Positions 18,822 through 28,514 of a DNA stretch of 64,000 nucleotides are shown here, one piece after another. The stretch is taken from the NCBI RefSeq assembly GCF_001269385.1, contig NZ_CXOO01000010.1, positions 124,001-188,000 of the forward strand, read 5' to 3'. Every line of letters starts with the position of its first letter. The first letter of the stretch is position 1. The notes below the pieces were generated by a model, which saw nothing but the letters and a program-made list of their open reading frames with translations, did no database searches and was not told the DNA's origin. A program made the translations under genes and the position numbers. The DNA is from Limnohabitans sp. DM1. GTDB taxonomy: Bacteria > Pseudomonadota > Gammaproteobacteria > Burkholderiales > Burkholderiaceae_C.

Positions 18822-18839
18822 TTGAACAAGTTTGTTCAA
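18822..18839. promoter_or_regulatory. Candidate operator palindrome before the DUF2442 gene
   Basis: TTGAACAA, GT, TTGTTCAA form a perfect 8-2-8 inverted repeat 27 bases upstream of the chosen start. Its size and position fit the binding site of a dimeric repressor, perhaps the small protein itself. No factor can be named. Confidence 0.45.
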
Positions 18840-18935
18840 AACAAAGAAATCAATCCACTTGCCAACTATAGCGTCTGAACGGGATTCCACCAACGCCTGA
18901 GCACGATGCCGAAATAATCGTAGAGCTTAGGTTTA

Positions 18936-19010
18936 TTAATACGAGAACCCCGCCTGATTGCGGCGCTGATTAGCCCGTACCATCATCTGGCACAGTTGCT
19001 CTGTCACCCG
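18936..19010 (-). pseudogene. 3' fragment of a gmd-like gene
   Basis: Reading the minus strand gives [20 protein letters not shown] followed by SY and a stop. The intact gmd ends [20 protein letters not shown] then SF. The match is in frame, includes the stop, and is clearly diverged at DNA level, so it may come from another gmd allele rather than a recent copy of the resident one. No further gmd homology is seen upstream of the fragment. About 95 bases (18840-18935) between this fragment and the palindrome show nothing recognisable. Confidence 0.8.
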
Positions 19011-19087
19011 CGGCCATGGACCCAAACTCAACAATCTCGCCCAAACCATATTGGTGAGCAAGTGCTTGTTAGCCTTGTTTGTGGTTT

Positions 19088-19516
19088 TCAGTCTTCACGT
19101 TGCAATTGAATATGCAAGGGATTGCTGCGGACCTCAGATTCCCCCAACTTGGCTTCAAAGCACAGAGGCCCAGGGCTGGGTATCGTCAAATTGGGGAATT
19201 TCATGATCACACGTATGGTCTGCGCACCATGCTCATCAATTGCCTTTTGTGCATCCGCCAACATGGCCTGCAAGTCCTGCTCAGAAGCCGCCACTGAATA
19301 GCGAACTTCATCGCCGACAAGCATCTTCAACGTCAAGTCTGGAACAGCCTTGCCAGCGGGCAAGCGCAACAGCAGAACCACCGCAAGACTGTGCAATACG
19401 AGCGGAAAGGCACCGGGTGGCGCCACCAGCACATCTTGCGCATACCAGCCTAGGATGGATGAACGCCCATCGGCCTCCAAACGCACATCATCGCAATACA
19501 GGCAAGTTAAAACCAT
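19088..19516 (-). CDS. Hypothetical protein, third gene of a TA-like module
   Basis: A 142-residue soluble protein. The N-terminal block LTCLYCDDVRLEADGRSS followed by ILGWY recalls the uncharacterised DUF6941 type, but I am not certain of that assignment. No catalytic motif is recognisable. I chose the ATG at 19516, preceded by GGGGGA; longer starts overlap the upstream regulator. It begins 11 bases after the HTH gene stop and so is probably cotranscribed with the toxin-like and HTH genes. The nearby gmd 3' fragment follows its stop. Confidence 0.65.
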   Translation of the reverse strand: MVLTCLYCDDVRLEADGRSSILGWYAQDVLVAPPGAFPLVLHSLAVVLLLRLPAGKAVPDLTLKMLVGDEVRYSVAASEQDLQAMLADAQKAIDEHGAQTIRVIMKFPNLTIPSPGPLCFEAKLGESEVRSNPLHIQLQRED

Positions 19517-19526
19517 GTTGTCCCCC

Positions 19527-19961
19527 TCATGCATGCGACAGCTCTTCATTTAACTGTTGAGTGCTGATGGCTGCTGCCATGGTGCCTTCATCCACCCCCA
19601 AAACCTTGGCCAAGCGCAACATGGTGCCCACGCGCATGCTTGTGGGTTCACGCTCCCAGCGAGCCACACTGGGTTGCTGCGTGTCCATCAAGTGCGCCAA
19701 TTGCTGCTGTGACAAGCCCGCACGCAAACGCAGACCGACCAAACCAAGTGGTTGGCTGTGCTGCTCCAAGGCGTGCCCCATGCGTTGGCGCATGGTTTTG
19801 AGCCTTGCAGCCCGTTGCGGATCGCGTGCTCGCCTCTCTACAAAAGCAAAAGCATCTTGCCCATGCACGTCTGGTGCATGCTGGACTTCCATCGCAACCC
19901 ATTGATCAGCTCTTAGCATGGTGACCTGAACCGACAACACCCCGGTGACAACTGACCCCAT
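19527..19961 (-). CDS. XRE-family HTH regulator, probable antitoxin
   Basis: A 144-residue protein with a Cro/C1-type helix-turn-helix near residues 75-130: LGLVGLRLRAGLSQQQLAHL, then QPSVARWEREPT and VGTMLRLAKVLGV. The N-terminal 70 residues are not a known DNA-binding domain and may bind the toxin. The start ATG at 19961 lies two bases past the stop of the upstream toxin-like gene. Toxin-first order with an HTH antitoxin resembles HigBA/RelE-Xre systems. Such antitoxins usually repress their own promoter. Confidence 0.8.
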   Translation of the reverse strand: MGSVVTGVLSVQVTMLRADQWVAMEVQHAPDVHGQDAFAFVERRARDPQRAARLKTMRQRMGHALEQHSQPLGLVGLRLRAGLSQQQLAHLMDTQQPSVARWEREPTSMRVGTMLRLAKVLGVDEGTMAAAISTQQLNEELSHA

Positions 19962-19962
19962 A

Positions 19963-20385
19963 TCAACGCCATGCTGGAATGTCGCACGAGCGGTATCGCA
20001 CCAATAAACGGTTGTAGGCATCGTGCCCAGTGTCGTAGGCGATTGAACGTTGAGTGATTGCCAAGACATAGTAGGTTTCCTTTTGGGCGTCATAGCCCAC
20101 AAAAATCCGGTAATCGGCCAAGGCTCCCAAAAAATCCCAATACTTCAGGATCAAGATGTTGTAGCCGCCTTGCCAAGCCTCTTCAAAGCGTTTGACTTCG
20201 AAAAGAGGATTGTGGCCATCACGCAAACCCGGCTTGAACAAAACATCAAGCACATCCAAGTTACCCGCAACTTCATCCATGAGCACATCTGCTGCATCAA
20301 CCGCATCCAGATCAGACTGCAGGCCCGTTGCCTCCAACGCATCCAAATCAGACTCAAAAGAATCGGTAACCAGCAAGCGAGGCAT
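19963..20385 (-). CDS. RelE/ParE-like toxin candidate
   Basis: A 140-residue protein encoded just before the XRE antitoxin. The stretch YRIFVGYDAQKETYYVLAIT around residues 92-111 has the strand-turn-strand pattern of RelE/HigB-type mRNA interferases, followed by a basic C-terminus (YNRLLVRYRS). The N-terminal 45 residues are acidic and unusual. No catalytic residues can be assigned with confidence. Its ATG is 41 bases after the intact gmd stop, so it is the first gene of the insertion at this junction. Confidence 0.65.
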   Translation of the reverse strand: MPRLLVTDSFESDLDALEATGLQSDLDAVDAADVLMDEVAGNLDVLDVLFKPGLRDGHNPLFEVKRFEEAWQGGYNILILKYWDFLGALADYRIFVGYDAQKETYYVLAITQRSIAYDTGHDAYNRLLVRYRSCDIPAWR

Positions 20386-20426
20386 TTTATATCAATACCG
20401 TTATACCGACTGTGCCACGGCCAACG

Positions 20427-21479
<1,053 letters not shown>

Positions 21480-24400
21480 TTAACAATCATTTTTTTCTAC
21501 TCGCTGTCGTAGCAACTGCCGACTCATTAATTCCAATCTTCGAGCCAATGCAGGATATCGATGCTCTGCTGTCCATTTTTCGGCGCTTTGCTGAATTTTT
21601 TTAACTTCCTGGTCTTCACAACTCAATGCATTAAACAACTTTCTTAAACCATTAGCGATATCAACAGGGCTGGTTCCTGGTAGATGATGAACAATATCTT
21701 CTACATCATCAAAGATAGCCAATGGTGTGACGACGACTGGCTTACCCGAAGCCAAACCGTAACGCACAGCACCACTTGCAGATTCACCTGTACCTTGATA
21801 AGGGAAAATCACTATATTGGCTTGTACTAACTCAGCCATACTTTGATCATCACGTAAAAAATCCGTAACGATTTTTACACGATGCTCTAAAGCCAATTGA
21901 TGAATTCGCGTTTTAGCAGAATCTATTAAATTCCGAGAAATATCGACTGGATATTCAGCATTGACCATTGTCAACTTTACATTAACCCCATGGTCGACCA
22001 ACAATCCAACTGCTTCAATAAGCTCTAGCAAGCCCTTATGAGGCAAGAAAAAACCGTAGGATGCAATATGTAGTAGTTCATTGTCAAAAGTCTGATGACC
22101 TTTTAAAGGCTCCATGATTCCATGCGGGAACAATGCCGTATTTCGCTCAACTCCGATCTTTTTGAGTCGATTGAGATCATGAATAGAGTGAACCAGCACA
22201 CGATCACACAGGGCAAGTTGTTCTGCAATGAAGCGCAACTGCTTTCGAGGGTTCTCTGGCGCATCGACTGTGGCATGCATCATGACTATAACGACACGGC
22301 CAGCTAATTTTTGCCTCTTCAAAAAAGATGCAAAGTGGGGAAAGTCAAAGAATGAATATTGGAATTGAACGATCAAGGTGTTCAGATTCAGTCGTTCAAC
22401 TTCCGCCTCCAGTTGGTCCAGATTGTCACCTTCACCTTGCTGCCAACAACGAACAACATTTGATTCATCCAAAAAAGTACGGTCATCTGCTTGTGCAGCA
22501 AGTATCATGGGCGCCGCATTGAAACCGGCCACCAAATTGCTGGCATAGGTTGCCACGCCACATCGGGCATTCCAAGTTGTGATCCAACCTGTACGAGTTT
22601 CAGGGACATTCGAATCCACAGAAAAGCGACGAACGTCATGTTCGAGTCTTTGAGCAGTGTCACTCCATTTGAATCGTGACCGCAGTAAATGTTCAGCGGC
22701 GTTGACTCGATCTTTGAGGATGGCAGGCTCGGCTGCATGTACTTCGCGCATCGTATGAGCCAAATGATCCACATCTGGCTCCGCCCAGACTGAGTTTGAC
22801 AAATTGAAATGCGTTTCAGCGCGAACAAAGCTGTAATCAACCAGCCATGCCGTTTGCTCGTTACAAAAGTCAAGTTGTCCGCCCCACGCTGTGGTCACTA
22901 CAGGCAACCCCATCAGCATGGCTTCCGCCATCGGCAACCCGAAACCCTCTGCTCTGCTGGGTGCTAGCAAAGCATTGCAAGAGGCATACAAATGCTTGAT
23001 CTGGCTGTCACCAATGTCCCCCTCAATGATGTGAACATCTGGGTATGCGGGGTTACCTTGCCGCGCCTCTTCGAGCCACTTATGGACTTCATTGTGTGGG
23101 TTAGGGAAAGTTTTGATAACTAAACTGACATTGTCATCAGCGTTAAAGGCTTGACCATAAGCCCGCAACATGACATCTACACCTTTGCGCGGGAAACATG
23201 ATGAAACATGCAGGAAGCGAAATCCTTTTCCAGGGACCGGGTAGCTCGAATCGGCGATAACTTTATCCCAGTGATCAACGCCACTCGAACAAACGCCCAA
23301 TGGAACAGCGACACCGTTGTCTATCATGATTTTTCTAACGTGCTCAGATAGACATGAGATTCCTTGTAACGAGTCATTGAAATCAGCTACCCATTGCTGA
23401 GGAAAACCACTCTCCTCCCACGCGTAGGCATGCAACAAGTTGATTCTTGAAACGACATCTGAAACGCGCGGTGGATAAAGTAACCGGCTTGTTACATCGG
23501 CTTGGTCCGCAGAAAGTAATGCAGCTGCCCGGTGCAGTTCACACAGCTTAGGGTTCGCATCCAGAAAACTGGACGATGGTTCAAAATCACCAGGGCCTTC
23601 GGTGGAGTGCAGAGCTACCTGATGCCCACGGTGGTCCAAGGTTTCAGCTAAAGAACGGTTAACCAAAGCAAGGCTATAGCTGCTGTCAAAAGGGCCTTCC
23701 ACCCGCCACCTGATTGAATTTGGCAACACACCCGCACGAGCCAAGCTTTCATTGGCTGCCATACCGTTGCCAATTAATGCGGCAGCTTCTTTAAGATCCG
23801 TATCGTTATGGACAGCATCAATATTGCCTATAGATTGAATCAACTGAACATAAGTAGCATTCATCTCTGTGCGTGAAGAAGGCCAAACACGTTGTCTATG
23901 CGGGCGTTTTGCATGAGTAGCCTCCATTGCAGTCAAGGCAGCGCATGCCGTGTTATCCCAAGAAAATCGCTTCGACTGATTTATCCCATGCAGACGCAGT
24001 CTATTTGCATAATCTGAATCTTCAAGCACACGCCGAATAGCCCCAGCAATTGCAGCAGGATCGGTTGGATCGAACAGTGCATCTTCCCGGCCAATCACTT
24101 CTGGAATGCTTGTTGTAGCCGATCCAATTGTCGGGGCACCACACGCCATTGCCTCCAAGGCTGGCAACCCAAACCCCTCGTGAAGTGATGGAAAAACATA
24201 TGCAGCAGTTGCGCTATAAAGCGCAATCAGTTCTTCATCGCTGATAAATCCCGTAAAAATTACTCTATTGTCAATTCCTAGCTTGGTTGCCAAGTGAGCG
24301 AATCTGTTTCGATCATGCTCTGCAACCTTGCCTGCAATGACCAATTGAGTTTCACCCAATAAACCAACTCCAAGCATAGAAAAAGCTTTTAGCAATCCTT

Positions 24401-25124
24401 CAGCATTTTTTCGAGGTTCCATAGCGCCGCTGTACATGACATAACGACCCAAAATTCCGAATTTATCCCTTAGCATCGCACGTTCTGCACTGCCAATTGA
24501 CACTGGCTTAAAGTATGGTGATATCGCAGAAGACATGTTCACTATGCGACCTGGGTCTATATCCAAGGCTTGCAGGGCCTCCTCCCGCGCATATTGAGAA
24601 ATTGATAATAAAAGATCAGCACGTTTGAGTGATTCAACTTTGTCAAAATACCAATTGCGAACCCAATCTGATGCTAGGTAATTATCGGGGTTCAATAAAG
24701 GAATCAAGTCGTACAGAGTGACTGCATTTGCAGCTCTTACTTTGGGCAACTTACCAACCGAAGTGACAGCCCCGGCTTCCGCGCCCTCGAACAAACTTGA
24801 GACATGAATAAAATCGGGCTGAACGCCCTCTAAGAAGGATTCCCACATGTACTCAGAAGAACGCCTGCGCCAAGTATTGGCTGAATTTGGCCAACCAATT
24901 TCTTTTAATGTATTGAAATGACGAATTTGCTGAGCTGGCACTAATCCATCTAGCGCAGCCTCTATCTCTTTTATTCCAGAAGGGAATGTGCTGTTAACTG
25001 CCACCCAAATTTCATGATCTCCCGCATTTCTTGCCATCGCTTGCGCCAGCGACAAAGAATACCTACCGATACCACGAAATCGACTTTCTGTTTGTGCACC
25101 TTGCAAATCAATTAGTACTCTCAT
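21480..25124 (-). CDS. Three-domain glycosyltransferase (GT4-type)
   Basis: A 1214-residue cytoplasmic protein with three consecutive GT-B glycosyltransferase units. Domain 1 (about 1-400) has SGAMEPRKNAEGLLKAF and EGFGLPALEAMACGAPTIGS. Domain 2 (about 450-830) has SSCFPRKGVDVMLRAYG and EGFGLPMAEAMLMGLPVV. Domain 3 (about 845-1214) has the start TGWITTWNARCGVATYAS and the later YGFFLPHKGLLELIEA; its donor site is degenerate (SASGAVRYGLASGKPVVVT). Such fused enzymes build repeating units of ABC-transported O-antigens. The DNA is visibly more A/T-rich than its neighbours, suggesting transfer. Its start overlaps the FkbM gene stop by four bases. Confidence 0.93.
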   Translation of the reverse strand: MRVLIDLQGAQTESRFRGIGRYSLSLAQAMARNAGDHEIWVAVNSTFPSGIKEIEAALDGLVPAQQIRHFNTLKEIGWPNSANTWRRRSSEYMWESFLEGVQPDFIHVSSLFEGAEAGAVTSVGKLPKVRAANAVTLYDLIPLLNPDNYLASDWVRNWYFDKVESLKRADLLLSISQYAREEALQALDIDPGRIVNMSSAISPYFKPVSIGSAERAMLRDKFGILGRYVMYSGAMEPRKNAEGLLKAFSMLGVGLLGETQLVIAGKVAEHDRNRFAHLATKLGIDNRVIFTGFISDEELIALYSATAAYVFPSLHEGFGLPALEAMACGAPTIGSATTSIPEVIGREDALFDPTDPAAIAGAIRRVLEDSDYANRLRLHGINQSKRFSWDNTACAALTAMEATHAKRPHRQRVWPSSRTEMNATYVQLIQSIGNIDAVHNDTDLKEAAALIGNGMAANESLARAGVLPNSIRWRVEGPFDSSYSLALVNRSLAETLDHRGHQVALHSTEGPGDFEPSSSFLDANPKLCELHRAAALLSADQADVTSRLLYPPRVSDVVSRINLLHAYAWEESGFPQQWVADFNDSLQGISCLSEHVRKIMIDNGVAVPLGVCSSGVDHWDKVIADSSYPVPGKGFRFLHVSSCFPRKGVDVMLRAYGQAFNADDNVSLVIKTFPNPHNEVHKWLEEARQGNPAYPDVHIIEGDIGDSQIKHLYASCNALLAPSRAEGFGLPMAEAMLMGLPVVTTAWGGQLDFCNEQTAWLVDYSFVRAETHFNLSNSVWAEPDVDHLAHTMREVHAAEPAILKDRVNAAEHLLRSRFKWSDTAQRLEHDVRRFSVDSNVPETRTGWITTWNARCGVATYASNLVAGFNAAPMILAAQADDRTFLDESNVVRCWQQGEGDNLDQLEAEVERLNLNTLIVQFQYSFFDFPHFASFLKRQKLAGRVVIVMMHATVDAPENPRKQLRFIAEQLALCDRVLVHSIHDLNRLKKIGVERNTALFPHGIMEPLKGHQTFDNELLHIASYGFFLPHKGLLELIEAVGLLVDHGVNVKLTMVNAEYPVDISRNLIDSAKTRIHQLALEHRVKIVTDFLRDDQSMAELVQANIVIFPYQGTGESASGAVRYGLASGKPVVVTPLAIFDDVEDIVHHLPGTSPVDIANGLRKLFNALSCEDQEVKKIQQSAEKWTAEHRYPALARRLELMSRQLLRQRVEKNDC

Positions 25125-26503
25125 TGCCCATACGTCCCATTAACTACATTTTGCAAGTCGGCAAATACGCGTGCCGCACGCTTGTCTAGATAAATGCCTC
25201 CATGATTTATCTCTAAACCCAAATTATTCAATAGCTTAGGTGGTGAGCTAGCAGGTTGAAACAAAGTAACTACAACAGGCTTTAGATGCACTGCCAAACC
25301 CAGTTTATTTGCGACTTTTATTGCAATAGTTTTGAGCTTGGGCTTAGCGACAATCCATATCACGATTTTGCGAAATATTTTTTTAGCTGCCGCTTTTGCT
25401 CTTTGTTTGAAACCATGAGCGCGCAACAAACTCAGCTGGTGCACTGGCCAGCGAAGCGGCGCGGTGATGCGCCAAGAAGTGCTGTTATAAACCGCATGAA
25501 GTTGCGACACATGGGCATGTGAAGTAGCAGCGGCTTGCTGCGCTTTGGCTTCAGCTTGCTGAGCTTTGCCTTCGGCCTGCTGGGCTTTGGCTTCGGCCTG
25601 CTGAGCTTTGGCAGCAGCTTGCTGGGCTTTGGCTTCGGCTTGCTGCACTTTGCCTTCTGCCTGCTGAGCTTTGGCAGCAGCTTGCTGGGCTTTGGCTTCG
25701 GCTTGCTGCTCTTTGCCTTCTGCCTGCTGAGCTTTGGCAGCAGCTTGCTGGGCTTTAGCTTCGGCCTGCTGAGCTTTAGCTTCGGCTTGCTGGGCTTTGG
25801 CTTCGGCTTTTTGCTGGCCTATCAAAAGGAAGTCATCAAAGAAATTAGGCGGGTATTTAAACTCTGATGCCAAATTTTCATGCTCTTTTGCAATGTAATA
25901 GCGGTTCAGTCCATCAGCATACGCAAAAAGATAATCTGCCCCCAGCAAAATCGGTTCCCAGCTTTCATAAGATTCCTGCTGGGTCATGGGCAAGGTCGCC
26001 TCAACCAACACAATCCAAGGCCGAAAGTCGGTCCAATTGCTACTTCTTAAAGCGTGTTCTTCGAAGCCTTCAACATCAACTTTTAAAAAGTGAACCTCTT
26101 GCCCTGTCGGTAAATGCTGCGCGCAAACAGAGGCCAAGGTATCAACGCTAACGGTTTGTTCAACAACGCCCCAGCCACCATCCTTGTGTTGGTCTGCAAT
26201 GCCTGCATCGAGCGTTGACAAGCCCGTGTCACCAACCAGATTCATCGTCGACTGACCAGCACACTCGCCAATAGCCAACTGAAGGTTAATGTCGCGTGAT
26301 CGTTGCTTCACAAGCGAAGCATGATGCACTGGGTTAGGTTCAATGTTGATGCCGCGCCAGCCTCTGTCATAAAAGGCTTTGGTCACAGAATGTTCGTCTG
26401 GCCAAGCGGCGCCTACATCGATGTAAAAACCACTTTCAACGTGCTTAAGTGCTCGCCAGAGCATCACGTCTTCATAGTTCTGGGCGTATGAAATAAAACT
26501 CAT
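25121..26503 (-). CDS. FkbM-family methyltransferase with heptad-repeat linker
   Basis: A 460-residue protein. Residues 1-205 form an FkbM methyltransferase: FYIDVGAAWPDEHSVTKAF is the SAM-binding start, INIEPNP the acidic loop, and FLKVDVEGFEEHAL a second family block. Residues about 230-325 are 13 copies of a seven-residue unit close to AEAKAQQ, predicted to form a long alpha-helical rod or coiled coil. The C-terminal part begins SWRITAPLRWPVHQL, a block seen at the end of several polysaccharide-cluster proteins. It may methylate the glycan, possibly as chain terminator, while the rod sets spacing (inference by analogy with WbdD). It overlaps both wzt and the next gene by four bases. Confidence 0.88.
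   Translation of the reverse strand: MSFISYAQNYEDVMLWRALKHVESGFYIDVGAAWPDEHSVTKAFYDRGWRGINIEPNPVHHASLVKQRSRDINLQLAIGECAGQSTMNLVGDTGLSTLDAGIADQHKDGGWGVVEQTVSVDTLASVCAQHLPTGQEVHFLKVDVEGFEEHALRSSNWTDFRPWIVLVEATLPMTQQESYESWEPILLGADYLFAYADGLNRYYIAKEHENLASEFKYPPNFFDDFLLIGQQKAEAKAQQAEAKAQQAEAKAQQAAAKAQQAEGKEQQAEAKAQQAAAKAQQAEGKVQQAEAKAQQAAAKAQQAEAKAQQAEGKAQQAEAKAQQAAATSHAHVSQLHAVYNSTSWRITAPLRWPVHQLSLLRAHGFKQRAKAAAKKIFRKIVIWIVAKPKLKTIAIKVANKLGLAVHLKPVVVTLFQPASSPPKLLNNLGLEINHGGIYLDKRAARVFADLQNVVNGTYGQ
25535..25807. repeat. 21-bp coding tandem repeat in the FkbM gene
   Basis: Thirteen 21-base units encode heptads of the type AEAKAQQ, with variants AAAKAQQ, AEGKEQQ and AEGKVQQ. The order of variants hints at larger duplications of two or three units. 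All units are in frame, so copy-number change would alter rod length without breaking the gene. Confidence 0.95.
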
Positions 26504-27723
26504 GCGGGTGTGATTTCTATGACAGGGTCAATCCAGGCACAACCTGCAAAATGCGGCTTGTTGATGTTGATCACATTGAATACAAGTGCTAGATCACGCC
26601 ACTCGTAGTTGTTATTCAAGTGCGTATCTGTACTAGTTAAAGCAGTTTGTACAGAGTAGGTGCCTGGGCCTAAATTTGCAGGAAAAGCAATTTCAAAATG
26701 GAACTTATCACCTGATGAGACATCCACTATAGGCTGCTCCTTCAGGTGTGTGTTGGTGCCGTAAATAACTTGACCCAAACGGTCTTTGATACCGTAGCCC
26801 AACACCAATCTTTCAATGGCTTTGTTCGCCTGAACGGTAATGCGCAAGCGCACAGGCTGACCCACGTCAACCACTTCAAGAGGTCTGTCTTGGCTATCAA
26901 CCAAAGTTATGGCAGTGACCACCGCGTCACCCGTGCCCGAAATGGTTTGAACCTTGCCATCTTCACGCACTTCTTGCTTGACCTCTTGATTTTGATGGTC
27001 GGCAAGCATGGCGTTGTAGTAATCCATGACTGCCTCGGGCTCCCCTTCCATAGCCAGGTGTCCCGCGTTGAGCAAGATGGCTCGGTCGCAGATGCCCTGG
27101 ATGGCACCTTTGTCATGACTCACGATGAGCAGCGTGGTCCCCTGCTTGCGGAACTCACGGATGCGGTCAAAGCTCTTGTGCTGAAAATACGCATCGCCCA
27201 CCGACAGGGCTTCGTCCACGATCAAGACATCTGGCCGCATGGCCGTGGCCAAGCTGAAGGCCAAGCGCATTTGCATGCCGCTGCTGTACACGCGCACGGG
27301 CTGGTCGATGTAGTCGCCAATCTCGGCAAAGGCTTCTATCTCGGGCATCAGACGTGCAATGTCTTCGGTGCTCATGCCCAACAACTGCCCTGCCATGAAA
27401 GCGTTTTGCCGCCCCGTAAAGTCGGAGTGAAACCCCATGCCGAGCTCTAACATTGCAGCCACGCGGCCGGTCATGTGCACGCTGCCGGTAGTGGGTTGGG
27501 TGGTGCCGGTGATCAGTTTCAGCAAGGTGCTTTTGCCTGCACCGTTGATGCCGATGATGCCCACGGCCTCGCCTGCGTTGACGGTGAAATTGATGCCCTG
27601 CAGCACCCACTTCAGCTGATGTCGCTTGGATTGACCAGGGGTGATCCACTCCAGCAAGCGCGACCAGCGGTTGGGGTATTGCTTGTAGGCTTTGCCCAAG
27701 TTGGAAACAACAATCGTGCCCAT
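26500..27723 (-). CDS. wzt: Polysaccharide ABC transporter ATP-binding protein
   Basis: ATPase subunit of the exporter that moves completed lipid-linked polysaccharide to the periplasm. It has 407 residues. The nucleotide-binding domain shows Walker A GINGAGKSTLL, signature YSSGMQMRLAFS and Walker B VLIVDEALSVGDAYF. The C-terminal 150 residues form the extra beta domain typical of Wzt, which in other systems recognises the modified chain end. I start at the ATG 27723, which overlaps the wzm stop by one base; a longer frame would run into wzm. An FkbM methyltransferase follows directly, consistent with chain-end recognition of a methylated terminus (inference). Confidence 0.95.
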   Translation of the reverse strand: MGTIVVSNLGKAYKQYPNRWSRLLEWITPGQSKRHQLKWVLQGINFTVNAGEAVGIIGINGAGKSTLLKLITGTTQPTTGSVHMTGRVAAMLELGMGFHSDFTGRQNAFMAGQLLGMSTEDIARLMPEIEAFAEIGDYIDQPVRVYSSGMQMRLAFSLATAMRPDVLIVDEALSVGDAYFQHKSFDRIREFRKQGTTLLIVSHDKGAIQGICDRAILLNAGHLAMEGEPEAVMDYYNAMLADHQNQEVKQEVREDGKVQTISGTGDAVVTAITLVDSQDRPLEVVDVGQPVRLRITVQANKAIERLVLGYGIKDRLGQVIYGTNTHLKEQPIVDVSSGDKFHFEIAFPANLGPGTYSVQTALTSTDTHLNNNYEWRDLALVFNVININKPHFAGCAWIDPVIEITPA

Positions 27724-28514
27724 CAGAGTTCGTCCACCATTTCGCCCACATACTGGCGGTACATGCGCAGACCCAAAGCGCACAACACCAGGCCCAGCAC
27801 CAACGGGTAAGCCAGCGCAGACCAGTCAGGCCATTGCTGGCTCACAAAAATACTTTGATAACTGGCAATGACGGGGTACATCGGGTTCATGGCCATGAAG
27901 GGTTTGACTTGCTCGGGCAATATGCTCGCCGGATACACCACCGGCGTAAACCAAAACCAGAACTGAAGAAAGATGCCAAAGAATTGGCCCACGTCTCTGA
28001 AAAACACATTCAGCACGCCCAGCACCATGCCCAGGCCAATGGCCAAGAGCAACTGCACCGCCAGCACCGCCACAGCCGCCACAAACACCCAGCCAGGCCA
28101 AAAACCAGCAGCCACCAAAAAGGCCAAGAACAAGCCAAAGATGATCGCAAAGTTCACCAAAGCGTTGAGTACCGCAATGATGGGCAGCGTCATGCGCGGG
28201 AAGCTGATCTTTTTGAGCAGGTTGGCGTTGTCAATGAAGATGTTTTGCCCCCGGCCCACGATCTCAGCAAACAGGCCCCAAGTCAGGGACCCTGCACACA
28301 GGTAGATGCTGTAGCCAAAAGTGCTGTCCATGCCAGGCAATTTGGCTCTCATGACCTGAGAAAAAATGACTGTGTACACAACGATCATGGCCAAGGGGTT
28401 GATGACCGTCCAGGCGGCACCCAACAAAGAATTGCGGTACTTGCTTTGGAACTCGCGCTTAACACTGCCCAGAATGAAGCCGCGGTAAGCCCAAAGGGCT
28501 TTGATCAAGTTCAT
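27723..28514 (-). CDS. wzm: Polysaccharide ABC transporter permease
   Basis: Membrane subunit of the Wzm-Wzt exporter, 263 residues with six hydrophobic segments of ABC-2 type. The N-terminal cytoplasmic block REFQSKYRNSLLGAAWTVIN followed by PLAM is highly characteristic, and FWFTPVVYP lies before the last helices. Its start overlaps the manC stop by one base, and its stop overlaps the wzt start, so the three are translationally coupled. Confidence 0.95.
   Translation of the reverse strand: MNLIKALWAYRGFILGSVKREFQSKYRNSLLGAAWTVINPLAMIVVYTVIFSQVMRAKLPGMDSTFGYSIYLCAGSLTWGLFAEIVGRGQNIFIDNANLLKKISFPRMTLPIIAVLNALVNFAIIFGLFLAFLVAAGFWPGWVFVAAVAVLAVQLLLAIGLGMVLGVLNVFFRDVGQFFGIFLQFWFWFTPVVYPASILPEQVKPFMAMNPMYPVIASYQSIFVSQQWPDWSALAYPLVLGLVLCALGLRMYRQYVGEMVDEL

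Noticed and set aside
17940..20426. Integron-type cassette array
   Set aside because: Small TA-like genes suggested it, but I see no attC-like sites between the genes and no integrase; the borders are fragments of gmd and rmd.
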